A stretch of 64,000 nucleotides of DNA from Owenia fusiformis (Eukaryota; Annelida; Polychaeta; Sabellida; Oweniidae). Position 1 is the stretch's first letter. Each line of letters starts with the position of its first letter. The notes under the pieces were generated by a model, which was given only the letters and a program-made list of their open reading frames with translations, did no database searches and had not been told where the DNA came from. Position numbers and translations under genes: made by a program. This document shows, one piece after another, positions 1-18,300 of the stretch. The DNA is taken from positions 12,630,714 to 12,694,713 of the forward strand of contig CAIIXF020000007.1 in assembly GCA_903813345.2 (NCBI GenBank), in the 5' to 3' direction.

Positions 1-248
1 GTTGAAAGCCCATGCTATTATCTATTTCAATTTAACATCTAGACTTAATTTTCCCAAATTTTCCATGTTTCTGTTTTTTTTTCAGCCCTTAGCATTATCT
101 AGTCTCATGAAATCTTCCTTACACCCATCATGTAATACATGTACATCATTTTAAAGCTGGAATAGAGTCTTAAAAATTGCAACAAATGAGAAAAATATGT
201 AATTGAGAAAAATGTATTGACCTTGAAGATAGAATTCAATTTAATTAA

Positions 249-403
249 GGAATAAATAATGATAGGCCATTCAATATGGTGAAATTCAGCACGAGTTGGA
301 CAGAATGTTGTACAAAGCACGAACCGAAGGTGAGTGCATTTGTACTAACATTCTGTCCAATTTCCAATTTCACCATATTGAATGGCCTATCATTATTTAT
401 TCC
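249..403. repeat. Short perfect-ended foldback element
   Basis: Two arms of about 65 bp are inverted copies: the left end GGAATAAATAATGATAGGCC (249-268) is matched by GGCCTATCATTATTTATTCC ending at 403, and the pairing continues inward to about 316/339 with a single one-base gap. The loop is about 22 bp. It looks like a small MITE-like or foldback insertion. No target duplication was clear and no coding potential is convincing. Confidence 0.8.
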
Positions 404-1766
404 GATTCAAACATAAAAATTAGTAAAAGCCGTGTCTGTGGAACGGGCATGAAGGAAGAATACGCATGCTGTCAAGATTCTGAAGTCGGCCGGAAAAATT
501 TTAGAATTTGTTTGGGCTGTTCTATTTTACCCCCCGTTTTAGATTTTATACGAAATAAAAAAATATAAACTGCAAACTTGAAGTCAGCCATAGTTAAATA
601 GTTACAGTAGTTACGGAGGGAGTAAAAAAGAACAGCTATCCCCGGACAGAGCCCCAGATGTGCAGCTGAGATGTGACGTCACTCAAAACAATGCAAATTG
701 CAGATTGAATAGAGCATGGTCGTGCATCTATTGAGAATTAGAGAACGTTCTATATTGGCTATGCTGCATTCTGATTGGTTGAGAAATTCGAATAGAGCAT
801 GGTCATGTTTGAATGAAGTATAATGTTCTCTTAGCTGTTTGAATATCAACAAATGCTTACAACTCATTTCTAGATATATAATTCATATACAGAATACTTA
901 TGTACAAGTATTACACATGTATCACTTCATTGTAGTTTTTGAGTATAAATCAATGGGGGGGGCTTTCTATGTTTTGTGCAAAGCTATCATCAAATGAGTC
1001 CAAGTACCTAAAATCTTGCATTTATTGATAAAATTTAGCAAAAAATGCTCATTTTTGGCCAAAACTATTAAAATTTTGCGAAAATTGTTCAGCTAAATTA
1101 CATTCAAATGTTCCTTCACAGTAACAGATGTATAAAGGGGGTCAAATATGCTTCAAATAGAATCCAATGTGCATCAACCTCACAAAACCACCTCTCCTCA
1201 TGACCTTAATATTGTCTAACCCAACCCTAAAACAATCAATATTCTGATAAAATACATTTTCCTGAAAAAAGCTATGCAAAAATAATACATTCCCTAATCC
1301 AATACCCAGGTCTAAAACACATGGGAGGAAATGAAAGTACCTGCAAAAATAACCTTCTATTTAATTGGTCTTCTAGCCAATATACACAACTCCTGATTGT
1401 CATGCTTGATCATTGATTACAGTCTCAGGCGGGATCATAAGGTAGGGATCATAATAAAGGTGTCCTCTTGATCTTTTAGGCGGGAAAGTAATCTTAAAGA
1501 CATCACTCTGATCAGAAGATTGCATTAATGATTGTTGAAAATAAACAATAGATCCAAAATCTATTATCAAACAAGTTAAAAAAAATTCTACCCCCACTTG
1601 CTGTTCATTATTTAGGTAATACCGGGGGAAAATCACTAATGCTTTAAAAACGTCTGCGTTTCAATTATATAGCAGAGCAGAGAACTAAATATATAAGCAC
1701 CAGTGCCAAAGGACCTAAAGTTGAAATTGAAGCTATAGCCAGAAAAAGCAAACTCTAAGTGTAATG
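404..1766. other. Non-coding stretch, no gene seen
   Basis: AT-rich sequence without a convincing exon on either strand. A degenerate direct repeat around 'gaatagagcatggtc' occurs near 707 and 790. A 78-codon open frame on the minus strand (1400-1636) has no recognised motif. The stretch could be distal upstream sequence of the bHLH gene or intron sequence of TEX9, whose last exons are missing from the window. Confidence 0.5.
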
Positions 1767-2830
1767 TAATCAGAATGTCTAGAATAATATTTTAGAATTG
1801 ATTTTATTTTGATAACAGATTAACATTTTATGGGAAATATTTATTTTCTATATATGCAAATGAGGCATGATATTTCTGGGTTGCTTGAATCTTTTCTTTT
1901 CCGATCAGAGGATTTTTTCATTTCAATTCTTTTCCCAAATTTTCAACATTTTAAGAATTAGGTTTTAAGAGGGGGGGGGGTCAGAGATCAAACTTAATTC
2001 GTAAGTTTTTTAACAGACATTGAACTTTTGATGCCTCCCCTTAAGTATATTTGAATAGGAGAAATATGGTCTAGCTTCAGGTACCCTGTCACCCCTCCCC
2101 TCGCCTTCCCACATTGTCATGTGTTGGTGAAGTAGATTGACGCAAGATTAACAGAAATGTACATCATGATAAACCATGGCACCTAATTCTCAGTAATGCA
2201 TGGGCAAAGCCTCCCCCACCAGAACAAAAAAGCAGTTTTGTAAAATTTGTTGAAAAATATTAACAAATCAGTCCAGGGGGTTCAGGAGGTCGTTCAAATC
2301 ACACTTCAAGACTTTGGACATCCCCCCTATAGACTACTACCTACTAGTGCCACTACAAGGGCTTGTAGCTATATGGGCGTATAACTTATGTAATTAAAAT
2401 GTCTAGAATAATACATCAATCTGATTATTTTATGGGAAATAATTATTTCATATGCAAATCAGGCAAGATAATTCTTCGTTGCTAGAATCATTTCATTGAT
2501 TTATTGCTTCAGGCCCCCTACCCTCCACCAGAGAGTTTCATGAAGTATTCTGTGTATTTCAAGGCTGACTTTCACATGCTTTTTATGTAATTATAATGTC
2601 TACTTATCTTTATCATTTCTTTGATAAGTCAATTGTAAAATCTTTTACATAAATAAACCCTAATCAACAGGTGTGAAAATTATTTATATTTTATGCAAAT
2701 TAGATCATGATCCTTTACGCAATCTTGAAAGAGCAAGATTATGTAAGATCATAGAAATCAGTGAGACAAGATTATTTATGTCCAAGAGACACTCTTTGAT
2801 CAGAATATTTATTTTTTATGCAAATGAGCA
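1767..2830 (+). promoter_or_regulatory. Octamer-motif cluster upstream of the bHLH gene
   Basis: The exact POU octamer ATGCAAAT occurs four times on the same strand, at 1854-1861, 2452-2459, 2693-2700 and 2818-2825. The first two copies lie in a longer degenerate cassette that also shares 'gtctagaataat' and 'ttatgggaaat' (about 1776-1880 and 2400-2480), so part of the cluster arose by duplication. A single TTCCCACA (2106-2113) is the complement of TGTGGGAA and fits the Su(H)/CSL consensus. The cluster ends about 40 bp before the TATA box. A proximal enhancer driven by a POU factor is inferred, not shown. Confidence 0.5.
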
Positions 2831-2868
2831 ACCTGGACATTATGTCTCCCGCCTTTCCACCAGAAGGG

Positions 2869-2904
2869 TATAAATACCAAGCAGTTTTGGAAGAGAAATC
2901 AGTT
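2869..2904 (+). promoter_or_regulatory. TATA box plus initiator of the bHLH gene
   Basis: TATAAATA lies at 2869-2876 and TCAGTT, which fits the TCAKTY initiator, at 2899-2904. The initiator A at 2901 is 32 bp from the first T of the TATA box, which is the canonical spacing. This predicts a start near 2901 and an unspliced leader of about 100 nt before the ATG at 3003. Confidence 0.75.
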
Positions 2905-3002
2905 ACATTTCACAATCTCAAAGAGTCAACATTGAATGCTATTATTACACACAAGTTTTTCAATCAGTTTCAAGTTGAAGAAGGCTGACCAGTGAACCAA
3001 TA

Positions 3003-4025
3003 ATGGATATGAATAACAACAACATGATGCCAATCCAGAGAAACATAACACAAGAATTTAGGAGCGCAATGAACACTGATACTGTCAAGGAAGGATCATC
3101 GCAATGTCCCCAAATCTCCCAGGGATCAACATCTAGTTCTGGCCGCATGGATTCAGCATCTGAATCTCACACTTCAAACCGTGATTCTCCTCTCATAGAA
3201 TCAGAAACAGGAGAGCATCAACGTCACATGTCTGAGGAGGAACAGAAGCGCAAGGAGAGACGTAATCTTGTTAATTTCAGACAGCGAGATCTGACTCGAA
3301 GACACCGCGTCTTGTTTGATAAGCTTCGTGTTCGTCTTCCAGTACAACCAAGCTGCTATGTTACAAAGGAAAGAACTCTTGATATGGCGCTAGACTATAT
3401 CAACTACCTGGAATCACTCCTAGGCATCAACCAGCCAACGCAACACCAAATAGCAGGTCTCGCTCCTCCCCCAGGCAGGAGAATGGACTATGGATCAAGG
3501 CCCCTATCCTCTAGTGCCTTACCACAGACAGAACCCAAGACTGAGGAAACCATGGAATCTAGGCCGTCCTGCAGTATGATGCCTGGGCCACAAAGACACG
3601 GGACTGGAGCATTCAACCAGGGATTCGTTGATATGCCACGACAAAGACGTCACAGCGAGGTGGCTCCCAGGCCACAACTATTCAATGATAGCTATCAATG
3701 GATCATGGGGCGTCCTCAAAGCACTTCAACCCCGATCAGCCAGGCAGTATTCCCTGGCCAATCATCTACGTCACAATTAGCAACAACAATCGACGATATC
3801 ATCACGCGACTAGAGTTAGAGTCAGGATCATCTGGTTACCGCAGTAACAGCCAGGGTAGTACTGACAGTCGCCGCCTCGACTCTCAATCATCCCTTCCAT
3901 CTATGTGTGATAATGATGATGTGTTTTACACACCCAATCACATGGTATGGCCGGAGAGGAGTATGGGAAGCAACCAGGCCGAGGGCTACCGAAGTAACCC
4001 AAACAGGCATTACCCCAGGATATGA
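3003..4025 (+). CDS. Divergent basic helix-loop-helix transcription factor, single exon
   Basis: Codes for 340 residues in one uninterrupted exon behind a good core promoter; the first ATG after the predicted start is used. Residues 1-80 are polar and Ser/Gln/Asn-rich. A bHLH region spans about 82-141: a basic stretch (KRKERRNLVNFRQRD), helix 1 (VLFDKLRVRLP), a loop of ordinary length, and helix 2 (TLDMALDYINYLESLL). The usual Glu of the basic region (ERxR) is Gln94 here, so E-box recognition may be altered. The rest (142-340) is low-complexity, rich in Ser, Gln, Pro and Arg, with no orange domain and no WRPW end. I cannot place it in a named bHLH family. It is presumably nuclear. The gene lies on the strand opposite TEX9, downstream of the last visible TEX9 exon. 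Confidence 0.85.
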   Translation: MDMNNNNMMPIQRNITQEFRSAMNTDTVKEGSSQCPQISQGSTSSSGRMDSASESHTSNRDSPLIESETGEHQRHMSEEEQKRKERRNLVNFRQRDLTRRHRVLFDKLRVRLPVQPSCYVTKERTLDMALDYINYLESLLGINQPTQHQIAGLAPPPGRRMDYGSRPLSSSALPQTEPKTEETMESRPSCSMMPGPQRHGTGAFNQGFVDMPRQRRHSEVAPRPQLFNDSYQWIMGRPQSTSTPISQAVFPGQSSTSQLATTIDDIITRLELESGSSGYRSNSQGSTDSRRLDSQSSLPSMCDNDDVFYTPNHMVWPERSMGSNQAEGYRSNPNRHYPRI

Positions 4026-4370
4026 GGTTATTATTTATTTCATTATATCCACATTTAGCTTATACTCTATTATTACTCAGAAAACCTTTGATACACCTTT
4101 CAAGAACATTTTTCTCACAATTTTTGTTGTAAAACGAATAGATAATGGTTATCATATTTGATCAAGTGGTAAGTAGGTCCTTAGTTCTACCAGAGGTCAT
4201 ATCACATTTAAATGAGCTATTACCAAAAATTATTTCAGGGTTTCAAATTCATTTAAGGGCAATTATAGCTATGTAATAGTATTTATTATATGCTTCCAGT
4301 GGATTTCTGTCGTGGCATGCTGCTCCCCCTTATAGGAGTACGATCCATGGGAGACAACATACGCTGCAAG

Positions 4371-5020
4371 GTGATACTGTATATATTAGAACACTGGACC
4401 TATCGTGATATTGTATATTTTGGAACACTGGACCTATCGTGATACTGTATATATTATAACATTGGACCTATCCTGATGCTGTATATATTGGAACACTGGA
4501 CCTATCGTGATGCTGTATATATTGGAACACTGGACCTATCGTGACACTGTATATGTTGGAACACTGGACCTATCGCGATGCTGTATATATTGGAACACTG
4601 GACCTATCGTGATACTGTATATATTGGAACACTGGACCTATTGTGATATTGTATATATTGGAACACTGGACCTATCGCGATGCTGTATATATTGGAACAC
4701 TGGACCTATCGTGATATTGTATATGTTGGAACACTGGACCTATCGTGATACTGTATATATTATAACATTGGACCTATCGTGATGCTGTATATATTGGAAC
4801 ACTGGACCTATCGTGATGCTGTATATATTGGAACACTGGACCTATCGTGATACTGTATATATTGGAACACTGGACCTATCGTGATACTGTATATATTGGA
4901 ACACTGGACCTATCGTGATACTGTATATATTGGAACACTGGACCTATCGTGATACTGTATATATTGGAACACTGGACCTCTAGTGATAATGTACATATTC
5001 GAACACAGGACTTCTTGTGA
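4371..5020. repeat. 34-bp minisatellite, about 19 copies
   Basis: A 34-bp unit containing 'ttggaacactggacctatcg' is repeated head-to-tail with few changes and decays after about 4980. It lies downstream of the bHLH stop codon and before the first AATAAA, so it is probably inside that gene's 3' UTR. Open frames through it arise only because stop codons are rare in the repeated unit. Confidence 0.93.
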
Positions 5021-5270
5021 TAGTGAAAATATTGAACATATGCCAACTTAGAACTCAGTGACACAACTTGATCTTGCCACAATGATGAACAATCCGCTAG
5101 TGCATCTATTAGTGTCCTTTGTACAATTACAATAACTTTGTTGTTGGTTATTTTACTTACTCAAGGATTGTGACATAATAATGTAGTAAAACCTTTAAGT
5201 AGAACATCAGTAAATACTGTAGTGCACAAATACTGTACATGTATTTTACATTCTATAGATTATTTTACTA

Positions 5271-5290
5271 AATAAACTTGTATAAATAAA
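5271..5290 (+). terminator. Candidate polyadenylation signals of the bHLH gene
   Basis: AATAAA occurs at 5271-5276 and again at 5285-5290. These are the first canonical signals I see after the stop at 4025. Use of either would give an unspliced mRNA of roughly 2.4 kb that includes the minisatellite. Confidence 0.5.
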
Positions 5291-5701
5291 CTGATTGGTT
5301 TAGTTAACTAAAACTTTGTCATTGAGATGAGGTGGTTGAGACTGAGACTGAAATTGGGACCTTGTTCATGTTACACCTCGTATGGCTAAATTTCAATATT
5401 GCAATGATATCAAATCCATCAAATAAGTTGAACCATATTTAGATCACAACCAGAACGACATTCATGATATGAATACTGAAAATGATTAATAAATAGTCAT
5501 AGTACCTAAAACACAAAGGGCTTTGTATTTTCAATTTTTCACATATAATGTCGTGAACATGCCAGAAAAGTCACTAAAACCATATGTAACTAAAATCAAA
5601 TAACAATATTTGATACACTTGACTTCATTTCTTAGACATTGGTTTGCAACTAACTAGACCCGATAGAGAGCAACTCTAATCATGAGCTTTCAACTAGTAA
5701 A

Positions 5702-11807
<6,106 letters not shown>

Positions 11808-12336
11808 ATTTGTTTTGGGAATGTGACCTACTTACCGAAAGTCAGTAAGAGAATAATTGACTTCTATTCTATTCTAAATAAAATTCTAAAAAGCTACTTA
11901 TGGATTGAACAGTCAGTTACTAATGTGATCTGAATTTTTTGTAGGTTTCAAAAGGCTATAAATGTAAGAAAATTAGCAGTGAACTTTTGAACGACAATGA
12001 ATGATTGTCGTAATCCAACTAGATTTACATTCCACATGTGTTGTGTTTGATGAATAGTTACATTGTTTGTATCATCATAAAAGTACCAAAACGACTGTAA
12101 ACATAACCAAAAGTTCATCAAAGTTCGAGAATAAACATCAGAGCATCTGCAGACACAGATCGGAGATTATTCTATGACCCAATATGTAGAAATCGCAAGT
12201 TGAAAAACGCACATGAAAAATCAACAAAAGTTCAAAGGAATCCAAAATGGATTCTTGTCCTCCTACACATATTGGTCACATGCCTCTTGAGAGTTGACAC
12301 GTTCCTTGGATTGTCCCAGGGTCTGCAGACGCTGGT
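11808..12336. promoter_or_regulatory. Shared TEX9/RFX7 divergent promoter region
   Basis: Only 529 bp separate the TEX9 ATG (11807, minus) from the RFX7 ATG (12337, plus). No TATA box is obvious for either gene, unlike the bHLH and TM2 genes here. The TEX9 start (aaatATGGCGGAAA) partly resembles the TISU/YY1-type start of short-leader housekeeping mRNAs. I found no clear RFX X-box. Confidence 0.55.
12247..12297 (+). other. In-frame upstream ORF of RFX7 (16 codons)
   Basis: ATG at 12247 opens 16 codons and stops at TGA 12295-12297, in the same frame as the RFX7 start at 12337. The codons between the TGA and that ATG stay open and read HVPWIVPGSADAG. This resembles a VPG-containing stretch of the vertebrate N-terminus preceding LQxKI. 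It could be a regulatory uORF, a readthrough site, or a sign that the true start is upstream. Confidence 0.5.
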
Positions 12337-15300
12337 ATGGATCTACAGGATAAGATCCTTTCATCGTTAAGGTATGATATAATTGATGTCAATCATTCTA
12401 AATGTAGTAAGTATGAAAACAGACACTATTCTTGACCTATTTCTATTCACATTCCAGAGACATTCATTCATAAGCATCCATGGCTTCATTCATAAATTTT
12501 TCTGCACGCAAAATATGCCAGAAGCCTTTCAATAAAGGTCATCTTGACTTCAACGTTAACTGAACAACTAACGGTTAGTTAGCAGCACAACAAAATCCAG
12601 AAAGCATACAGATACATGTATAGACCTAGAGCCATATACTAGAGAAAGTTTGTATCTGTTATCCAAGAAATTATGATGTATTCAATTCTTGAAAAGAACA
12701 TCTGCTCATCTGATTGTCAGTTGACATTGAGCAGTGTATGATGAAAAGTTGGGTGACACAATGGTAAACCCAACAGTCCTGCCTCCTGTCATCTATGTTT
12801 TAGGAGCCATCATCTGTGTCTCTGGTCCCCATCACCATGGGTTTTCAACACGGTTATGGGAAGTCCTCCATATATTACTATTATATTATTTCTATATACC
12901 TACTAGATGGAGGACTTCCCACTATCCGTGGTTTTCAAGAGAGTCCATCATGTCACCACTGTCAAGTCTCTGATTCTCTGGTATTTGTCTTATTTCCAAA
13001 ATGTCTTAACTGATCTGGCAAAAGGTCTTGATTTGTATTCTTAATTTAGCAATCTTGGATATAACCTTAGTATACAATGTAATCAATATTTTCCCTATAT
13101 TCAAGGACTTACACAAACACCTTAAAAATGAAAGTCAATCTTATGTATCCCCTTAATTTAGAAATCTTGGATACAACCTTAATTAAGGTTGAAGTCAATA
13201 TGTTTCTTATATTCAAGGACTTGAGGAACCACCTTCAAAATCAAAGTGAATCTTCTCTATCCTCTTTATTTAGCAATCTTAATGAAAGTCAATCTTTTAT
13301 ATCCCCTAAATTTAGCAATCTTGGTTGGATACAACCTTAATTAAGGTTGAAGGCAATATATTCCCTACATTCAAGGACTTAAGGAAATACCTTCAAAATT
13401 AAAAACAATTCCCCTTAATTTAGCAATCTTAGATATTACCTTAGTAGAGGTTGAAGTCAATATATAGAGGTTATTTAATGGGAGGTTTTTGATACAGGGT
13501 ATATCTGAGGGAAATACAATATATCTACCCGAGGGACTGTAGGGACTGAGAGTTGATTTTTGTATTTACCGAGGTATACCCTGTATCAAAAGTCAAGCAT
13601 TTAATAACTGATTTATCTATACTTAGTAGATTATGAGGATTAAGTATGAATTAAATGTTATTGAACCCTCATGTTATAATTGCAATAATGATAATTACAA
13701 TCGAGCATGAATATTTATCTCAATTTAAAGTTCTTAACGTTTACTGTTTTTTAAAAATTCAACAGTTTATAACATTTAGCAATATATGAAATTAATATCA
13801 ATTCCAATAAGGCCATGGTTATACACATACTGTATTGATGAGCGAAAAAAGCACCATACAAAATTCCCGGGAATTGCTGATGAGCGGGTGATATATATAT
13901 CTCCCGCTCACCTCACCTTCCTTATATTCAAGGACTTAAGGAAACACCTTCAAAATTAAAAGCAACCTTATATATGCCCTTAATTTAGCAATCTTAGAAA
14001 TAACCTTAGTATAGATTGAAGTCAATATTTTCCTTATATTCAAGGACTTAAGAAAACACCTTCAAAATTAAAGTCAATCTGATATATCCCCTTAATTTAA
14101 CAATCTTGGATATAGAAGTCAATATGTTTCTTATATTCAAGGACTTAAGAAAACACCTTCAAAATTAAAGTCAATCTGATATATCCCCTTAATTTAACAA
14201 TCTTGGATATAGAAGTCAATATGTTTCCTATATTCAAGGACTTGAGGAACCACCTTCAAAATTAAAGTCAATCTGATATATCCCCTTAATTTAACAATCT
14301 TGGATATAGAAGTCAATATATTCCTTATATTCAAGGACTTAAGGAAACACCTTCAAAATGAAAGTCAATCTTATATATCCCCTTCATTTAAGAATCTTGG
14401 ATATAGAAGTCAATATATTCCTTATATTCAAGGACTTAAGGAAACACCTTAAAATGAAAGTCAATCTGATATATCCCCTTAATTTAGCGATCTTGGATAC
14501 AACCTTAATTAGGCTGAAGTCAATATGTTTCCTATATTCAAGGACTTAAGGAAACACCTTCAAAATGAAAGTCAATCTTATATATCCCCTTCATTTAAGA
14601 ATCATGAATATAATCTTAGTATAGGTTAAATTATTTCCTTCATTAAGGAAACAACTTCAAAATAAAAATTGATCTTATACATCTTATATCACCTTAATTT
14701 AGCAATCTTGGATAAAACCTCAATATAGGTTGAAGTCAATATATTCTAGGACTTCAGGAAACACCTTAAAAATTAAAGTGAATTTTTTATGTTCCTTTAA
14801 TTTAGCAATCTTTGATATAGCCTCAGTAAAGGTGAAGTCAATATGTTCCCTATTATTCAAGGATTATTCAAGCCCCTAGACACCCTAGTGAGTATATGTT
14901 GTGGTTTAACAGAAATTCTTAAAATGACATCAGACTACATATAAAAGAAAGCACTTATATTATGTTACATGTAGGTATATCTTATATGTCCCCTTAATTT
15001 AGGAATCTTAGTTATAACCTTAGTATAGATTGAAGTCAATATGTTCCCTATATTCAAGGACTTAAGAAAACACCTTCAAAGTTAAAGTCAATCTAATATA
15101 TCCCCTTCATTTAAGAATCTTGGACATAACCTTAGTTAAGGTTGAAGTCAATATATTTCTTAAATTCAAGGACTTAAGGAAACACCTTCAAAATGAAAGT
15201 CAATCTTACACTAGTATATCTCCTTAATTTAGAAGTCGTTGATCTATAACCTTAGTGGAGGTTGAAATCAATATTATCCTTATATTCAAAGACTTAATAC

Positions 15301-18300
15301 CTAATGTTGACGTCAATCTTTGTTTTTATCTTACATCATGAAAGGGAATTTTGATTCTTATCTTTAAATCATTTTTATTTTTATTTTCAGCGATGATGCC
15401 AAAGCTAATGTCAATAGATTATTGGTGAGTATAGTTATTGCTTTAAAGTATGCATTTTCTACTCATATTGGATTACACATAAATATTGCCCTTATAAATC
15501 TTGAAATGCATTGAAATTAAAAAAACTGTTGTAACTGCATAGCTTACCTTTTTCCTACTGGAAGATTCAAGATCAAATGGTTTTCTGTGTTGTTGATATA
15601 AAGTAGTTTTGAGATTTTGTAACATTGTAAGCCAAGGAGGATTGGTTCCTAGGGATGCCACTCAATATTCTTTCCATATATAGGTATCACATAGTTATGT
15701 CATGAATACACAATTCTAAATCAAGAATATCCTCCATTCTCCTTGCAGCCGTATAAATATACAGGCACGAATATCGCATCAAGTTGGAGATTAAAGGATA
15801 TTGAGTTGAACCCTGGCTTCCAATCCTCCTTGATTGCAAGCTAAATTAAGAAAGACATGGCCATCTATCGACAATTAACTCCTTTTAGAGCCAAGGAGGA
15901 TTGGCTCCCAGAATGCAATCTCAGTATTCTTTCATTTAGTTCGATACATATACTAAGCCCTGGGTATTGAACGAACTCTTCAATAAGTCTGATCTTGAAA
16001 GGTGTCCTGATTTCGAAATTCAAAATTAACAATCAACATTTTTTCACTTCAGATTTTGAATTGCGAGTTTTGGTCTTATTACATAACAAAACATTTCAAA
16101 ACACACAAGACGTGTTCATGATGTTACCTCAAATCTTTTGGATTGCTGACTATGATTTTATACTATGAATCGAGATTGCACTCTGGGAGCCAATCCTCCT
16201 TCTTCTGAGCTGAACACTACAAATTTATTGCAAATTTCTAATATCTTCAGACTGCCATACACCAGCTGTCAGATGTAGAAAAGTTGTACCTCTATATGAA
16301 GCTACCATCAGGTGCCGGAGAGTCAAGCAGTGACGCACTTGAGAAGACGTCATTGGGTCTGACCACTCGTATTGAACAAGCTGATGCTTTTCGATGGATG
16401 CAGTCGAACCTGGAAGAGGACAAAAGTGTCTCTGTTCCAAAGCAAGAGGTCTATGATGATTATGTGTAAGTTATAGTCATATTTGATTTCACTTTAAAAT
16501 TGATTTATATATTTTATTTATTTTTATAGCTGTTTTTGGCTCATATGGTATTCCACTTTACAGGTTTCAACAATGTACATGAATCTGACTGTTTTTCACC
16601 AGAATTAGATTAGAGAGTGCATAGAAGGGCAAGATGTTTGTAATTACAGTTATTTTTAGCTCACATGGTGAGCTTTTGCAATCACTCACTTGTCCGTCTG
16701 TCTGTCCATCCGTCCGTCCGTCTGTCTGTCCGTCCGTCAACAATAGTGGCATGTTTTAAAACCTCTGTCGATAGGATTCCTGTTTTAAGTTGTTTCTGTT
16801 CAACATCAATACAGAAAACCCCCCTATGACTCCTGGTTCAAAAGCTCGCCTATTTTCAAAATGGCCGTCACTTTTGTCTCGCGAAATTCACTTTTAGCCC
16901 ATTTCCTAGCTAACCTCTGTCGATAGGATTCCTGTTTTAAGTTATTTCTGTTCAACAATCACTCACTTGTCCGTCTGTCTGTCCGTCCGTCCGTCCGTCT
17001 GTCCGTCCGTCCGTCAACAATAGTGGCACGTTTTAAAACCTCTGTCGATAGGATTCCTGTTTTAAGTTGTTTCTGTTCAACATCAATACAGAAAAACCCT
17101 CTATGACTCCTGGTTCAAAAGCTCGCCTATTTTCAAAATGGCCGTCACTTTTGTCTCGCGAAATTCACTTTTAGCCCATTTCCTAGCTAACCTCTGTCGA
17201 TAGGATTCCTGTTTTAAGTTATTTCTGTTCAACATCAATACAGAAAACCCCCCTATGACTCCTGGTTCAAAAGCTCGCCTATTTTCAAAATGGCCGTCAC
17301 TTTTGTCTCGCGAAATTCACTTTTGGCCCATTTCCTAGCTTTACAAATAATTTCAGGTGTCCTACATTGTAAAAATCCATGTCAATGTAAAGATTAGATA
17401 TATGAAATAATTTTGTTACAAAAAATCAGCAAATAATTGTATCCATTTTTTTATTTTCACCCATTTTAGTTAACATTGATTTGTCTATCTGACTCGCGAA
17501 ATCCACTTTCTGTCAATAACAGTGGCACGTTTTAAAACCTCTGTCGATAGGATTCCTGTTTTAAGTTATTTCTGTTCAACATGAATTCAGAAAACTCCCC
17601 TATGACTCCTGGTTCAAAAGCTCGCCTATTTTCAAAATGGCCGCCATTTTTGTCTCGCGAAATTCACTTTTGACCTATTTCCTAGCTTTACAAATAATTT
17701 CAAGTGTCCTACATTGTAGAAATCCATTGCAAAGTAAAGAGTAGATGTATGAAATAATTTTGTTACGAAAAATCAGCGAAAAATTATATCCATTTATTTA
17801 TTTTCAGCCATTTTACTTAACATTGATTTTTATCACATGCTCTGTAAAATTCCAGTAATCTGATTGGTTGATTACCGTGTGAGTTTTCCTGTCTCACACG
17901 GCCGTCTCACACGTTACTAGAGGCAACCAGTGATGACGTTTCATATTTTTGCCTGGGATATTGTTGATGACGTCATTACTAAATTGTCACGATGTGACGT
18001 CACTGGTTATATCACTTCCTAGTTAAGGAAATCAATATGACGTCATACTATTTCACAAACAAGTACGAATACAACGGTGTGACGTCATATTGTTTCAAAG
18101 CGAAATCAAAAATTATAATAGTTACCAGGAGTACAGGGTACTGAACACAATCATAACTGACCAAATCAAAATGCTTCAAAATTCCTAGACATGTGATAAA
18201 ATCGTCATCACACGTTTCAGCTTATGTGATACAGGAAATATTCCACTCCGGTAACAATGTATCACCACTCAAGCTTCGCTTTCGTGGATGATACAGTATT

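Noticed and set aside
1400-1636. 78-codon minus-strand frame considered as a TEX9 or other exon
   Set aside because: No similarity to the TEX9 coiled coil, no convincing splice sites, and no known motif.
4507-4782. 91-codon open frame with internal repeats
   Set aside because: It is the 34-bp minisatellite read in three successive frames; similar frames exist on the other strand.
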